This document shows, piece after piece, positions 41,775-51,067 of a stretch of DNA of 64,000 nt. The notes below the pieces were generated by a model. The model saw only the letters and a program-made list of their open reading frames with translations, was not told where the DNA came from and did no database searches. The number at the start of each line of letters is the position of its first letter. The stretch's first letter is position 1. The position numbers and the translations under genes are program-made. The stretch lies in the NCBI GenBank assembly GCA_963831535.1, contig CAWHQP010000010.1, positions 186,001-250,000 on the forward strand, in the 5' to 3' direction. The stretch comes from Bog-756 sp963831535 (lineage in GTDB: Bacteria > Actinomycetota > Acidimicrobiia > Acidimicrobiales > RAAP-2).

Positions 41775-43037
41775 TCAGAATCCGGTCCCGCTCCTCGGGG
41801 ACGGCCTGGCGGTGAGCAAGGAGTCGGCCAGCGCCAGGGCCCCGGCCCTCATCTCCTCGATCCGTCCACCCGCGGCCAGCAGCGAGGCCGGGAACCCTCC
41901 CAAGTACAACGACCCGAGGGCGGGGAGATCGAGACGGAGGTCAGCCGGCTCACCGGAACGGGCCCGACGGCATGAGGCGCCGTCGGCACCGGCCTCCAGC
42001 ACCCAACGGCCGGGGGCCGCATCATCCTTCCCCTCAGCAACCGCCGGCGCCAGGACGTCGAACACCAGGCGCCCGTCGGCCTGATAGCCGCGTGCCTCGA
42101 AGGCCGCCCCCGGGTCCAGGATCCGGAGGTAGAGCCGGTCTTCGATGGTGCTGGTACGGAGCTGACGGGGATCGGCGAATCTCCAGCGAACCGGCTCATC
42201 CACCGGAGCGCGCTGGACGGTAACGTGACCCACGAGGTCCAGGTCGAGGACGAATCGCCACAGCCCGGCCTCGACCGCGGAAGTCTCGCCCCGGAGCTCC
42301 TCGACAACGATCCGAACCCGCTCCCCGGTGAACACATTGGCTCCACGCTCCGCCCGGTACAGGACGTATCCTTCGTCGCACACGGCGTGGAATCGGGCGG
42401 TGAGACCATCTCGGTGGTGTGGGCGGTCGGCGAGGAGTTTCGTCCAGTACGCGGAGGTGCGGTTGACTTCACCCGCTCGGGTACGCCGTTGCCGTTCGAA
42501 CAGGCCCGGAAGCGCGCCAAGTGCCTCGTTCTTGTCAATGAGACTCAGATCGAGATCGGGGGCCTCGACCGAAAACATCGAGGCCCGACTGTCGATCGAG
42601 TAGGCGGCGAGTTCGGCAGCGAGCCCGTAGCCGAACCTCCCGTAGATGATCGACTCCGATGCCTCGAGTCCAGCGAGCGCTTCACCTCGCTCCCGTGCAT
42701 CATCGTGCATGGCCTTCATCAGCTGTCGTAACAGGCCTCTCCGGCGGTGGGTCGGATGGACCCCGACCGCGGTCACGCCGGCCATCGGCGTGGTCGGACA
42801 GGGCTGTCCCGAGGCCGCCGGGAGGGTGATGTTCAAGCTGTACACGGCGCTGTTGCCGGCGAAGCGGCTCCCCGCCTCGACCACCCATGCCCTTTCCAGT
42901 TCGGACGTGTCTGACCACATCTCGAAGTCCGCCACCTGGTCGGGGTCACCGGCAAAGGGATCGAGGAAGGGCACCATGACCGACTCACGGAACTGGGCAG
43001 CCTCCTCAGGTCGGAGTCTTCGAACGACGGAGGCCAT
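41775..43037 (-). CDS. Eis-like GNAT acetyltransferase
   Basis: A 420-residue protein with tandem GNAT domains and an SCP2-like C-terminus, as in Eis enhanced-intracellular-survival proteins. The acetyl-CoA loop is VGVHPTHRRRGLLRQLMKAM (R/Q-x-x-G-x-G/A variant). Eis proteins acetylate aminoglycosides and some peptides. ATG 43037 has a weak CAGACT box; an ATGATG-N5-CATCAT palindrome at 43057-43073 lies upstream. The substrate is not known. Confidence 0.82.
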   Translation of the reverse strand: MASVVRRLRPEEAAQFRESVMVPFLDPFAGDPDQVADFEMWSDTSELERAWVVEAGSRFAGNSAVYSLNITLPAASGQPCPTTPMAGVTAVGVHPTHRRRGLLRQLMKAMHDDARERGEALAGLEASESIIYGRFGYGLAAELAAYSIDSRASMFSVEAPDLDLSLIDKNEALGALPGLFERQRRTRAGEVNRTSAYWTKLLADRPHHRDGLTARFHAVCDEGYVLYRAERGANVFTGERVRIVVEELRGETSAVEAGLWRFVLDLDLVGHVTVQRAPVDEPVRWRFADPRQLRTSTIEDRLYLRILDPGAAFEARGYQADGRLVFDVLAPAVAEGKDDAAPGRWVLEAGADGASCRRARSGEPADLRLDLPALGSLYLGGFPASLLAAGGRIEEMRAGALALADSLLTARPSPRSGTGF

Positions 43038-43056
43038 CGATCCAGTCTGCCCGCAA

Positions 43057-43073
43057 ATGATGACGACCATCAT
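43057..43073. promoter_or_regulatory. Palindrome upstream of Eis-like gene
   Basis: ATGATG and CATCAT arms (5-bp centre) 20 bp before the start. Candidate operator; low complexity makes chance possible. Confidence 0.35.
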
Positions 43074-43163
43074 CACGACGGATCGTCGGGGATCCGTGGG
43101 GCTGGGACACGGTCCATCGAGTCAGCGTTGGCTTCGCACGGGGACCGGGAGCCCCGTGCGCTC

Positions 43164-43949
43164 TCAGCCCTCGGGACGAGTCGGGTCCCGCGGGCCGACC
43201 ATCGCCACCACGGCAGTCACGAACGAGGCGAACTCCTCGGGGTGGGTGCGCGGGGCGAAGTGACCGACACCGGAGATCTCATGCAGTCGGGAGTCCGGAA
43301 GGCAGTCGACCAGCCATCGGGCCCCTTTGGCGTGCTCGTCGACCGTGGCCGTTCCGCAGCCGACGAGGGCCGGCACGACCATGTCCTGGAAGTCGAACGG
43401 GGCATCCAGTTCTGATGCCATGTCGCGCTGGAAGGCTCCTCCTTCGGCACGCAGTGCGGCCCGTGCTTCCGGCAGCAGGCGTTCCCACCCCTGGTCGCCG
43501 AGCAACATCCGGTACATGCGTTCGATCTCCTCGGCCGGCTCATCCGATGCGGCGACCTTTGCGTTGTATCGCTTGGTGCCCCGGGGCCACCAGTCGACCC
43601 AGGTGAGCGGTGGTTCCCACAGCCCGACGGCGCCAAATGCACTCGGTTGCATGGTTGCGGCAAGCATCGTGATATTCGACCCGAAACTGTGGGCGACCAC
43701 GATCGGGGGCATCTCCCATCCGTCGAGAATGGCCAGGAGGTCATCGGCGTGATCGCTCATGGTCCGGGCCGGTGGGGCGTTCACCGATCGGCCGTAGCCG
43801 CGGCGGTCGTACAGGACGACCCGGTGGTCGGGAATGTGGGGGACCACGCCCTGGAAACTCGTCGATCGGTCCGGCGCTCCATGGACGAGGACCAGCGGGG
43901 GGTTCGTCGGGGGCCCGTGGACCTCGACGTAGACCGCGGGCGGCTCCAT
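43164..43949 (-). CDS. Alpha/beta hydrolase
   Basis: A 261-residue alpha/beta hydrolase. It has LVLVHGAPDRSTSFQG (oxyanion region), VVAHSFGSNI (nucleophile Ser), and a C-terminal GVGHFAPRTHPEEF (catalytic His). ATG 43949 lies six bases after TACGAT. Such enzymes cleave esters, epoxides or C-C bonds. Substrate unknown. Confidence 0.85.
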   Translation of the reverse strand: MEPPAVYVEVHGPPTNPPLVLVHGAPDRSTSFQGVVPHIPDHRVVLYDRRGYGRSVNAPPARTMSDHADDLLAILDGWEMPPIVVAHSFGSNITMLAATMQPSAFGAVGLWEPPLTWVDWWPRGTKRYNAKVAASDEPAEEIERMYRMLLGDQGWERLLPEARAALRAEGGAFQRDMASELDAPFDFQDMVVPALVGCGTATVDEHAKGARWLVDCLPDSRLHEISGVGHFAPRTHPEEFASFVTAVVAMVGPRDPTRPEG

Positions 43950-43955
43950 CGGGGC

Positions 43956-43961
43956 ATCGTA
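43956..43961 (-). promoter_or_regulatory. -10 box (TACGAT) of leaderless hydrolase gene
   Basis: TACGAT on the minus strand, six bases, ATG 43949. Confidence 0.5.
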
Positions 43962-44183
43962 GCGACGCCCCGTCAGGCATCGGAACTCACGGGGAGGTGA
44001 GATCGGCCCGTAGCGGCGCCCGGGCCACACCGACGATGGAGCGCTGCAGGCGTGGATGTGAATCAGGCCACGAGCCGGATTCCGGCATTCTTCTCTTGAT
44101 TAGTGCCGTCCTCGGCGCGAACGTAGACAGAGGCAAGGAGGATGGCGGCAGCATCGTCGAGCACCCACCCTCTGGAGGATGGA

Positions 44184-44249
44184 ATGTCTACGCTGAACTA
44201 TCCCCGTCTCGTCGCGCCCGGTGAGCCCCGAGCCTCAACCGGGGAGTAG
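44184..44249 (+). CDS. 21-codon ORF with good RBS
   Basis: ATG 44184 follows GGAGG by five bases and encodes 21 residues beginning MSTLNYPRLVAPGEP. It ends at TAG 44249, two bases before the next small ORF. Size and spacing allow a precursor peptide or a leader, but no family was recognised. Confidence 0.35.
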   Translation: MSTLNYPRLVAPGEPRASTGE

Positions 44250-44251
44250 CC

Positions 44252-44389
44252 ATGGCCACCCTGCGGTCCCTGTCCAGCGGAGCATTGAAGGAGATCCTCT
44301 CGGTCGGATTGCGGTCCGTCGCCGCCGTCGAGACGCTGCTCGTGGCCGTGCTGTTCCACGACGAATTCGGTCGTACCGAGGACTCCTGA
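44252..44389 (+). CDS. 45-codon hydrophobic small protein
   Basis: ATG 44252 follows GGGGAG by five bases. It encodes 45 residues with a central hydrophobic helix (SVGLRSVAAVETLLVAVLF). It follows the 21-codon ORF by 2 bp, so the two may be co-translated. No modification enzyme gene is adjacent. Function unknown. Confidence 0.35.
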   Translation: MATLRSLSSGALKEILSVGLRSVAAVETLLVAVLFHDEFGRTEDS

Positions 44390-44533
44390 GCGGGCCGCGG
44401 CCGCTGGCCTGGGGCGCCCGATCCGAGCGCGGGTGAGAGCCGGTGGCCTCAGCACTTGAACCCGGGCAGGCGTCCCACGATGCGGCCACCGGTTCTCCTG
44501 CAAGCACCGCACCGGACTCAGGCTCCATCGGAC

Positions 44534-44923
44534 TCATCCGACTCGCTTCTCGAACTCCGCTGTCGAGATCGGTGCGGTCGCCGTGATCCCATCACCCGTC
44601 GACGCCTGGACCGACCCGAGATGCTCGCGTATCTGGGTCACGATCGTGTCGATCTCGTCCCACGCGACCACCGAAGTCCACGCTCCACAGGAGCAGTCGG
44701 AACGGATCTGGCGGTCACCCACATCCATACGGATCTCGTGATGAGGTGTCGCAGCCGACGTTGCTTCCGGCTCGGGGGCAGCTGACGCTCCGAGCAACTC
44801 CTGTCGAGGTTGCCTGGGAAGTCCGTTGACCAGCCGGAACTGGACGGCGAGCTCCGGGTCGATGACGTCGAGTGCGTCGGCCGTCTCCTCCAGGATGAGA
44901 AACTGTTCACCCATTGCGCTCAC
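44534..44923 (-). CDS. Hypothetical protein
   Basis: A 129-residue protein. MSAMGEQFLILEETADALDV begins the frame; a Cys pair in RSDCSCGAWTSVVAWDEI and the strand-rich tail are visible. GTG 44923 has GAGGAGG five bases upstream, so it is preferred to the 46-codon upstream extension. It precedes the LigD polymerase gene on the other side of a 134-bp gap. Function unknown. Confidence 0.6.
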   Translation of the reverse strand: MSAMGEQFLILEETADALDVIDPELAVQFRLVNGLPRQPRQELLGASAAPEPEATSAATPHHEIRMDVGDRQIRSDCSCGAWTSVVAWDEIDTIVTQIREHLGSVQASTGDGITATAPISTAEFEKRVG

Positions 44924-45057
44924 CGCTGCCTCCTCGGCACACTCTCCTGAGGTAACTCTGACCAGGACATCCGAGCATACGGGCCCGGGTCTGCCCCGAC
45001 AAGGGTGTTCTCGCTCATCTCTCGCGATGCCCAGCTTCTCCACCCACCCACCAGCAC

Positions 45058-45954
45058 TCATACCGCCGCGAACAGATCGCCCAGGGCGTCGATGCGCTCG
45101 AGTACGTGATCGGAGGTGAAGCGAAGATCGGACGGGTCTTCGGTGGCCTCGCAGTTGTCCACCTCATCCCAGGAGACCGGGGTGGAGACGGTCGGCTCCT
45201 CCCTCGCCCGCAACGAGTAGGCGGCCACCGTGGTCTTGGCCGGGTGGTTCTGGCTCCAGTCGATGAGGACCTTGCCGCCACGGAGGCTCTTTCGCATGTT
45301 CGAGACCACTAGGTCGGCATGATCCTGCTCCAACTGGACGGCGATCCCGTGAGCCCGATCACGGACCTTCTCCCATGTCGGTCGGCCGCTGAGTGGGACG
45401 TAGAGCTGGAGGCCCTTGGAGCCACTGGTCTTCGGCCAGCAACCGGAACGACCCTCATCGAGGACCTCGGCCACGAGCTGGGCAACGCGGCAGCACTCGA
45501 CGACGGAGGTGCCCTCGCCCGGATCGAGGTCGAACACCAGGTGATCGGGTGGAGCCGGCAGGACGCGCCGGCGGCCCACATGCCACAGCGGTACGTGGAA
45601 CTCGATGGCCGCCAGATTGGCGGCCCATACCAGGCTGGGGCGATCGCACATCACGGGGTAGTCGACCGGACCGCCCCGGGACGTGGAGGGCACGGACCGG
45701 TGATGAATCCAGTCCGGAGCATGCTCCGGTAGGTGCTTTTCGAAGAAGAACGTGTGGTCGATTCCGTTGGGATAGCGCTTCATCGTGAGGGGACGGTCCT
45801 TCACGTGGGCCAGCATGACCTCCGCCACCCGGGCGTAGTAGTCGATCAGCTGCCCCTTGGTGAAGCCGGTGGCGGGATAGAGGACCTTCTCCAGATTCGA
45901 GACGGTCAGCTCACGCCCGTCGACGGTGGTCCGTACCGCGTTCTCAGGGCTCAC
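45058..45954 (-). CDS. LigD-type DNA polymerase/primase (NHEJ)
   Basis: A 298-residue archaeo-eukaryotic-primase-fold polymerase of non-homologous end joining. HLVFDLDPGEG carries the metal-binding DxD, and SGSKGLQLYVPLSG and VLIDWSQNHPAKTTVAAYSL are the family signatures. It fills gaps and adds nucleotides at broken ends. In mycobacteria it is fused to a ligase; here it is a separate gene whose start overlaps the ligase stop. GTG 45954 has AGGAG nine bases upstream; ATG 45963 is also possible. Confidence 0.92.
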   Translation of the reverse strand: MSPENAVRTTVDGRELTVSNLEKVLYPATGFTKGQLIDYYARVAEVMLAHVKDRPLTMKRYPNGIDHTFFFEKHLPEHAPDWIHHRSVPSTSRGGPVDYPVMCDRPSLVWAANLAAIEFHVPLWHVGRRRVLPAPPDHLVFDLDPGEGTSVVECCRVAQLVAEVLDEGRSGCWPKTSGSKGLQLYVPLSGRPTWEKVRDRAHGIAVQLEQDHADLVVSNMRKSLRGGKVLIDWSQNHPAKTTVAAYSLRAREEPTVSTPVSWDEVDNCEATEDPSDLRFTSDHVLERIDALGDLFAAV

Positions 45955-47395
45955 GGCGCACATCTCCTGGCGACCTGTCCGGTCGGAGTCCCCGCCACAC
46001 CGGATGCCGCAGGTGTCCGTCGGGGGTCCATTCGCTGTAGCGCACCTCCCCCACCAGCCTGGGCGTCACCCACGTGGCATTGCGCTCCACGGCGGCGGGC
46101 AGACGGTCGTCGAACGGGCTCGTGTCGCGCGCCATCGCCTGGAGATCAGATGCCAGCTCGACGCGGGTCCGGTCGGAGAATCCGGTGCCGACCTTGCCGA
46201 CGAAGGTCAGCCGCCGGCGCCCGCCGGAGGGGAGACCGACCAGGAGGGCACCGAACTCACCCCTGCGGCTTCCGTTCCCCTCGGTGAAGCCGCCGATCAC
46301 CACCTCCTGCATGTGTTGGTTCTTGACCTTGATCCAGTCACCGCTCCGACGACCGGCCTGGTACGTGCTCGTTCGCCGTTTGGCCACCACTCCTTCCATA
46401 CCCAGGTCGACCGCAGTACGGAACACCCGGTTCCCGTCGTCGGCCGTGAACGACGGAGTGACCGCCCAACCCGGTGCCGCGATGCCGAGTCGATCCAGAG
46501 CGGCGCGTCGGTGGTCGTAGTCGAGTTCGAGCAGCGAGCCGCCGTCCAGGTGGAGGAGGTCGAAGATCACCAGGCTGACCGGATGGGCCGCGGCAGCCTT
46601 CCGGACATTGGCGGGTGAGCCGGCATGCATCCGGTGTTGGAGCTGCGCGAACGACGGTCTCCCGTCAGCACCCAACGTCACCAACTCACCGTCGAACAGA
46701 GCCTGGTGGGATCCCATGGACTCGCCGAAGGCGCGCAGCTCGGGGAACGATCCGGTGATGTCATGGCCGTTTCGACTCACCGCCCGCGGGCGGCCGCCAT
46801 CCACCCAGATCAGGACGCGCATGCCGTCCCACTTGAACTCGTAGGCCCATGCACCGTCGTCCGGCGGGAGCCGACCCGGCGTGGCCAACATCGGTCGCAT
46901 CCGGGTCGGGAGCGGCTGGTATCCCTCAGGAGCCGGGTCCATCCGATGGATCATCCAGTTCTTGCCTTTGGTTGGGAACAGGACATAACGACCATTCGCC
47001 CGCTTACCGTGCAGCACGACCATGACCTCACGGGGGCGCCACTTCTCACAGTCGTAACGGCCACGGTCCCAGATGGACACGTCGCCGGCGCCGTACTCAC
47101 CCTTCGGGATGGTGCCGCTGAAACTCCCGTAGTCCAGCGGATGGTCCTCGACGCGTACCGCCAGGTGGTTCTGGTCCGGCGAGACGGGAAGCCCTTTGGG
47201 TAGTGCCCAGGAAGCAAACACGCCGTCGTGCTCCAGGCGGAGGTCCCAGTGCAGACTCGAGGCGTGATGCTCCTGGATCACGAAGGTCGGCCTCCCGGTC
47301 CTGCTCGCCGGTGCGGCGTCGGAGTCGGGGAGTGGCTCAGGAGTGCGACCCGGTCGTCGCTTCTTCCGATAGCTGGCCAGTGATCCTGGGGTCAC
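45944..47395 (-). CDS. LigD 3'-phosphoesterase-ligase protein
   Basis: A 483-residue NHEJ protein. The phosphoesterase domain has H43-H44, H49-W-D51 and R53 (QEHHASSLHWDLRLEHDG). The ATP-dependent ligase domain carries the nucleophile K188 in AYEFKWDGMR, with EGVVAKRR (motif IV) and WIKVKN (motif V), then an OB-fold (about 390-483). GTG 47395 is the start. With the polymerase gene and Ku close by, this is a complete split LigD/Ku system. Confidence 0.92.
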   Translation of the reverse strand: MTPGSLASYRKKRRPGRTPEPLPDSDAAPASRTGRPTFVIQEHHASSLHWDLRLEHDGVFASWALPKGLPVSPDQNHLAVRVEDHPLDYGSFSGTIPKGEYGAGDVSIWDRGRYDCEKWRPREVMVVLHGKRANGRYVLFPTKGKNWMIHRMDPAPEGYQPLPTRMRPMLATPGRLPPDDGAWAYEFKWDGMRVLIWVDGGRPRAVSRNGHDITGSFPELRAFGESMGSHQALFDGELVTLGADGRPSFAQLQHRMHAGSPANVRKAAAAHPVSLVIFDLLHLDGGSLLELDYDHRRAALDRLGIAAPGWAVTPSFTADDGNRVFRTAVDLGMEGVVAKRRTSTYQAGRRSGDWIKVKNQHMQEVVIGGFTEGNGSRRGEFGALLVGLPSGGRRRLTFVGKVGTGFSDRTRVELASDLQAMARDTSPFDDRLPAAVERNATWVTPRLVGEVRYSEWTPDGHLRHPVWRGLRPDRSPGDVRREP

Positions 47396-47488
47396 CGTTC
47401 ATGTCTACCCCCGTTCGGGACGACCCACCCCGGCGTCCGCAACCACAGGTGGGAGTCGTGCGTTCCGGCCACAATGGGCCGGGACGGC

Positions 47489-47899
47489 TCAGGAGGAGCG
47501 CAGTTCGCGGACCTCGGGGGCGGTCCTACGGACCTGGTGCAGAACCGGCCGGAGCAGGGCCCGGGCCACGATCGTGTGGCGGTCGCATCCCTGATGGGCC
47601 GCGGCCCGGTCAACAAGATTCCCCAGGTAGATGGCGAGATTCAACAAGCCGAGCCGTTCCGAGCGACCGCCGAAGGGAATTGGCTCGATCGAGGCGTCCA
47701 TGTCGCCTGCCTCGAGGACGGCCTGGCGTATGGCCCACATCTGGCCGATGGCGTCATCCACCTCGGTGGCACTCATCTGCATGTGGGCGGATAAGCCCAG
47801 TTCAAGGGCAAGATCGGCCTGGATCATCCCGGAAGGGACCAGGACGGGCAGGCTCTGGAGTACTGCCGGGGCGAATTCGGTGGTCTCGAGCTTGCTCAC
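47489..47899 (-). CDS. Hypothetical protein divergent from ku
   Basis: A 136-residue helical protein (begins MSKLETTEFAPAVL). Its GTG lies six bases after CACACT. It shares the 68-bp spacer with ku. No domain was recognised. It may be part of the repair locus, by position only. Confidence 0.6.
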   Translation of the reverse strand: MSKLETTEFAPAVLQSLPVLVPSGMIQADLALELGLSAHMQMSATEVDDAIGQMWAIRQAVLEAGDMDASIEPIPFGGRSERLGLLNLAIYLGNLVDRAAAHQGCDRHTIVARALLRPVLHQVRRTAPEVRELRSS

Positions 47900-47967
47900 G
47901 AGGTCAGTGTGACAAAGGGGTGTATCAGGGGTGGTGGATAGCCCCTGACCTGGGTAATGATATCTGC

Positions 47968-48882
47968 ATGCCTAGAACCATCTGGAAGGGTGCCCTCAAC
48001 TTCGGGCTGGTGAACGTCCCGGTCGGGCTCTACTCGGCCACCCAGGACAAGACGGTCCATTTCAACCAGTTCGAAGAGGGAACGTCGGACAGGATCCGCT
48101 ACCGGAAGGTCAACGAGCGGACCGGCCTCGAGGTTCCGGCAGCCAAGATCGTCAAGGGATACGACCTGGGAGGCGGCGAGTACGTCCTGTTGACCGAGGA
48201 CGAGCTCGACGCCGCTGAACCCGAGAAGTCCAGGTTGATCGAGATCACCGATTTTGTGGACCTCGACCAGATCGATCCGATCTTCTATCGCTCGACCTAC
48301 TACCTCGCCCCCGAAGGGGAGGCCGCCAACAAGGCCTACGCCCTCCTGCGCCAGGTCATGCGGGAGGCCAACAAGGTGGCCATCGGGACTGTGGTGATGA
48401 GGAACAAGGAATATCCGGTCGCCATCCGCCCCGATGATCAGGTGCTCAAGCTCGAGACCATGTATTTCGCCGACGAGATTCGGTCACCGGAGAAGGACCT
48501 TCCCGAACTACCCGATGCGGACGAGGTGACCGACCGGGAGGTGCAGATGGCCGGTCTGCTGCTCGAGTCGATGGAAAGCGAGTGGAATCCGGAGAAGTAC
48601 CAGGACACCCATCGCCTCCAGCTCGAAGCCATCATCGAAGCGAAGCGACAGGGCAACGAGATCGTGACGGGCGTGGACGCCGAACCGAGATCGACGAAGG
48701 TCGTCGACCTGATGGAGGTGCTCAGCGCCAGTATCGACTCGGTCAAGTCCGGCCGGAAGACGGTCAAGAAACCCGGGGACCGGACGACGACGAAGAAGGT
48801 AGCCGCCAAGGGCCCGTCGCCCATCAAGAAGCCGACCAAGGCAGCCAAGCCCAAGGCTCCGGCGCGTCGGAAGGCGTCCTGA
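47968..48882 (+). CDS. ku: Ku DNA end-binding protein
   Basis: A 304-residue bacterial Ku homodimer subunit. IWKGALNFGLVNVPVGLYSA is the family head, KGYDLGGGEYVLLTEDEL the middle, and EMEVQMAGLL-like helices the end of the core. A Lys/Ala/Pro-rich tail (about 255-304) probably binds DNA or LigD. ATG 47968 follows an AATGAT box by six bases. It binds double-strand break ends and recruits LigD. The LigD genes lie just downstream on the other strand. Confidence 0.95.
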   Translation: MPRTIWKGALNFGLVNVPVGLYSATQDKTVHFNQFEEGTSDRIRYRKVNERTGLEVPAAKIVKGYDLGGGEYVLLTEDELDAAEPEKSRLIEITDFVDLDQIDPIFYRSTYYLAPEGEAANKAYALLRQVMREANKVAIGTVVMRNKEYPVAIRPDDQVLKLETMYFADEIRSPEKDLPELPDADEVTDREVQMAGLLLESMESEWNPEKYQDTHRLQLEAIIEAKRQGNEIVTGVDAEPRSTKVVDLMEVLSASIDSVKSGRKTVKKPGDRTTTKKVAAKGPSPIKKPTKAAKPKAPARRKAS

Positions 48883-48891
48883 CCGAATCAG

Positions 48892-48910
48892 GGAATCCGG
48901 GCCCGGTTCC
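48892..48910 (+). terminator. Hairpin after ku
   Basis: GGAATCCGGG and CCCGGTTCC arms (one bulged T) lie 10 bp past the ku stop. Confidence 0.4.
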
Positions 48911-49060
48911 TGGCCTCGCCGGCGTGATCGAGGGCCGCTAGGGCCGCGGGCGGCCGTATCCGGGGCCCGAGCCCGTGGGCTTCCGCTCCGATCGCGGCCC
49001 GGTGGAGTGGGTACGTACCGGACGTCGTCAGGGCGTCGCCCGGACTGCAAGACTTCGACC

Positions 49061-49947
49061 ATGGACGTGCACCTGGTGGACGGGACCTACGAGCTGTTTC
49101 GCCAGTACTTCGGCCAGCCCTCGCGTCAGGCCGGGGACGGCCAGGAGATCGGGGCCGTCCGTGGCGTCCTGTTGTCCCTGCTGGGCATGATCGAGGGCGG
49201 GGCCACCCATGTCGGCGTGGCCACCGACCACGTCGTCGAGTCGTTCCGCAACGACCTGTGGCCCGGCTACAAGACTGGGGAGGGCATCGAGACCGAGCTG
49301 CGTTCGCAGTTCGGGATCCTGGAGACCGCTCTCGAGGCATTCGGCCTCGTGGTGTGGCCCATGGTCGAGCTGGGAAGCCGACGATGCCCTGGCCTCGGCG
49401 GCCTCGGTGGCGGCCGATGATCCCGCCGTCGACCGGGTCATCATCTGCACGCCGGACAAGGACCTCGCCCAGTGCGTGGTCGGCGGGCGGGTGGTCCAAC
49501 TGGACCGGCGGAAGGGGGTGGTGACCGACGAGGACGGGGTGTGGGCCAAGTTCGGTGTCGCCCCGCGCTCCATCCCCGACTGGTTGGCCCTGGTAGGGGA
49601 CTCCGCCGACGGCTTCCCCGGACTGGCCGGATGGGGACGACGGTCGGCCTCGGTGGTGCTCGCCCACTACGGGACCTTCGACGTCGGTGCCCGACGATGT
49701 GGCCGACTGGGATCCCGTGGTGCGGGGTGGTCTGCGGGGTGCGGCCACCCTCGCCGTGCGGCTGGCCGAGGAGCGGGACCGGGCCGAGCTGTTCCGGGAC
49801 CTGGCCACCCTCCGCCGGGATCCCGACCTTCTCGACCGGGTGTCCTCCCTCCGCTGGCATGGTCCGGCCGACGGGTTCGACGAGGTGTGCCGGCTGCTGC
49901 GGGACCCGACCCTGGCCGAGCGGGCCCACGCCGCGGCGCCCCGCTGA
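49061..49947 (+). pseudogene. 5'-3' exonuclease-like gene with two frameshifts
   Basis: Flap/5'-3' exonuclease family (polymerase I N-terminal type). The visible parts are the start MDVHLVDGTYELFRQYFGQP, GVATDHVVESFRNDLWPGYK (metal site), VDRVIICTPDKDLAQCVVGG and SIPDWLALVGDSADGFPGLA, then DVADWDPVVRGGL and a C-terminal GFDEVCRLLRDPTLAERA. The frame changes near 49374 (an extra G) and near 49690. Intact length would be about 295 residues. The family acts on flaps in repair, and this gene begins the broken repair block. Confidence 0.78.
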
Positions 49948-49961
49948 CCGGACCCAGCGCG

Positions 49962-51024
49962 CTACCCGAGGGTGCCGAAGACCTCCTCCAGCTCGGTCGG
50001 TACCGGCGTGTCCAGCTGGGCGTAGGTGCACGAGTCCGGGTCTCCGATCCGGACGCCATCGCACGAAGGACGTGGCGTGCCGGAATCGGTCCACCTGCAG
50101 GTGGTCGTAGGCCACTTCCACCACCAGCTCGGGGCGGATGGGCTCCCAGCTCAGGTCCTTGCCCGCGCTCCATCGGCTCTGGCCACCGGGGACGCGGCCG
50201 GCGGGTGTGCCCTCCTCGAGCCAGGGGTGGCCGCTCGAGGCGTCGCTCCGGTACGGCTCCACCGTTTCGACGAACTCCGCCCGCCGGGCGGCGCTGAACC
50301 CGGAGGCCACACCGACATGGTGGAGTCGCCGGACCCGTCGAACAGCCCGAGGAGGAGGGAGCCGACTCCACCTCCGTCCTTATGCCAGCGGAACCCCCCG
50401 ACCACGCAGTCCGCCGTCCGCTCGTGCTTGACCTTCATCATGGCCCGCTTGTCCGGTTGGTAGCTGAAGGTCGCCGTCCTTGACCACCACGCCGTCCAAC
50501 CCGGCGCCCTCGAACCGCGAGAACCAGTCCCGGGCCACCTCCGGGCTGGTGGTGACCGGGGTGAGGTGGACGGGGGCACGGGCCGACCCGAGCGCCTTCT
50601 CGAGGGCCCGGCGGCGGGCGGCGTAGGGCTCGGCCTGCAGATCGGCGTCGTCCAGGGCCAGGAGGTCGAAGGCCACGAACGAGGCCGGGGTGGTGCGGGC
50701 CAGCAGCTCGACCCGTGAGTCGGCCGGATGGATCCGCTGGGACAGAGCGTCGAAGTCGAGCCCGGTCGGGCCGGCGATGACGATCTCGCCGTCGATGACA
50801 CAGCGGTCGGGCAGGTTGGCCCGCAGCGACTCGACCAGCTCGGGGAAGTAGCGGGTCAGCGGCTTTTCGTTGCGGCTGCCCAGGACGACGTCGTCACCGT
50901 CCCGGAAGACGATGCACCGGAAGCCGTCCCACTTGGGCTCGTAGTACAGGCCTTCCCGCTCGGGTAGCTCACGGGTCAACTTGGCCAGCATCGGTGCCAC
51001 CGGCGGCACGACGGGGAGAGCCAC
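49962..51024 (-). pseudogene. ATP-dependent DNA ligase gene with frameshifts
   Basis: A stand-alone ligase of the LigC/LigD ligase type. Residue K31 in EPKWDGFR is the adenylation lysine, RNEKPLTRYFPELV and VIDGEIVIAG follow (motif III). The frame changes near 50463 (extra C; continues YQPDKRAMMKVKHERTADCV), near 50325 (a missing C; reads GDLHHVGVASGF) and near 50044 (extra A). The GTG start lies seven bases after TACGAT. Rebuilt length is about 350 residues, a full enzyme. Confidence 0.78.
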
Positions 51025-51067
51025 GATCGAAATCGTACTCCGGCGGTGATGCCCCGGCTCCGCGCTC

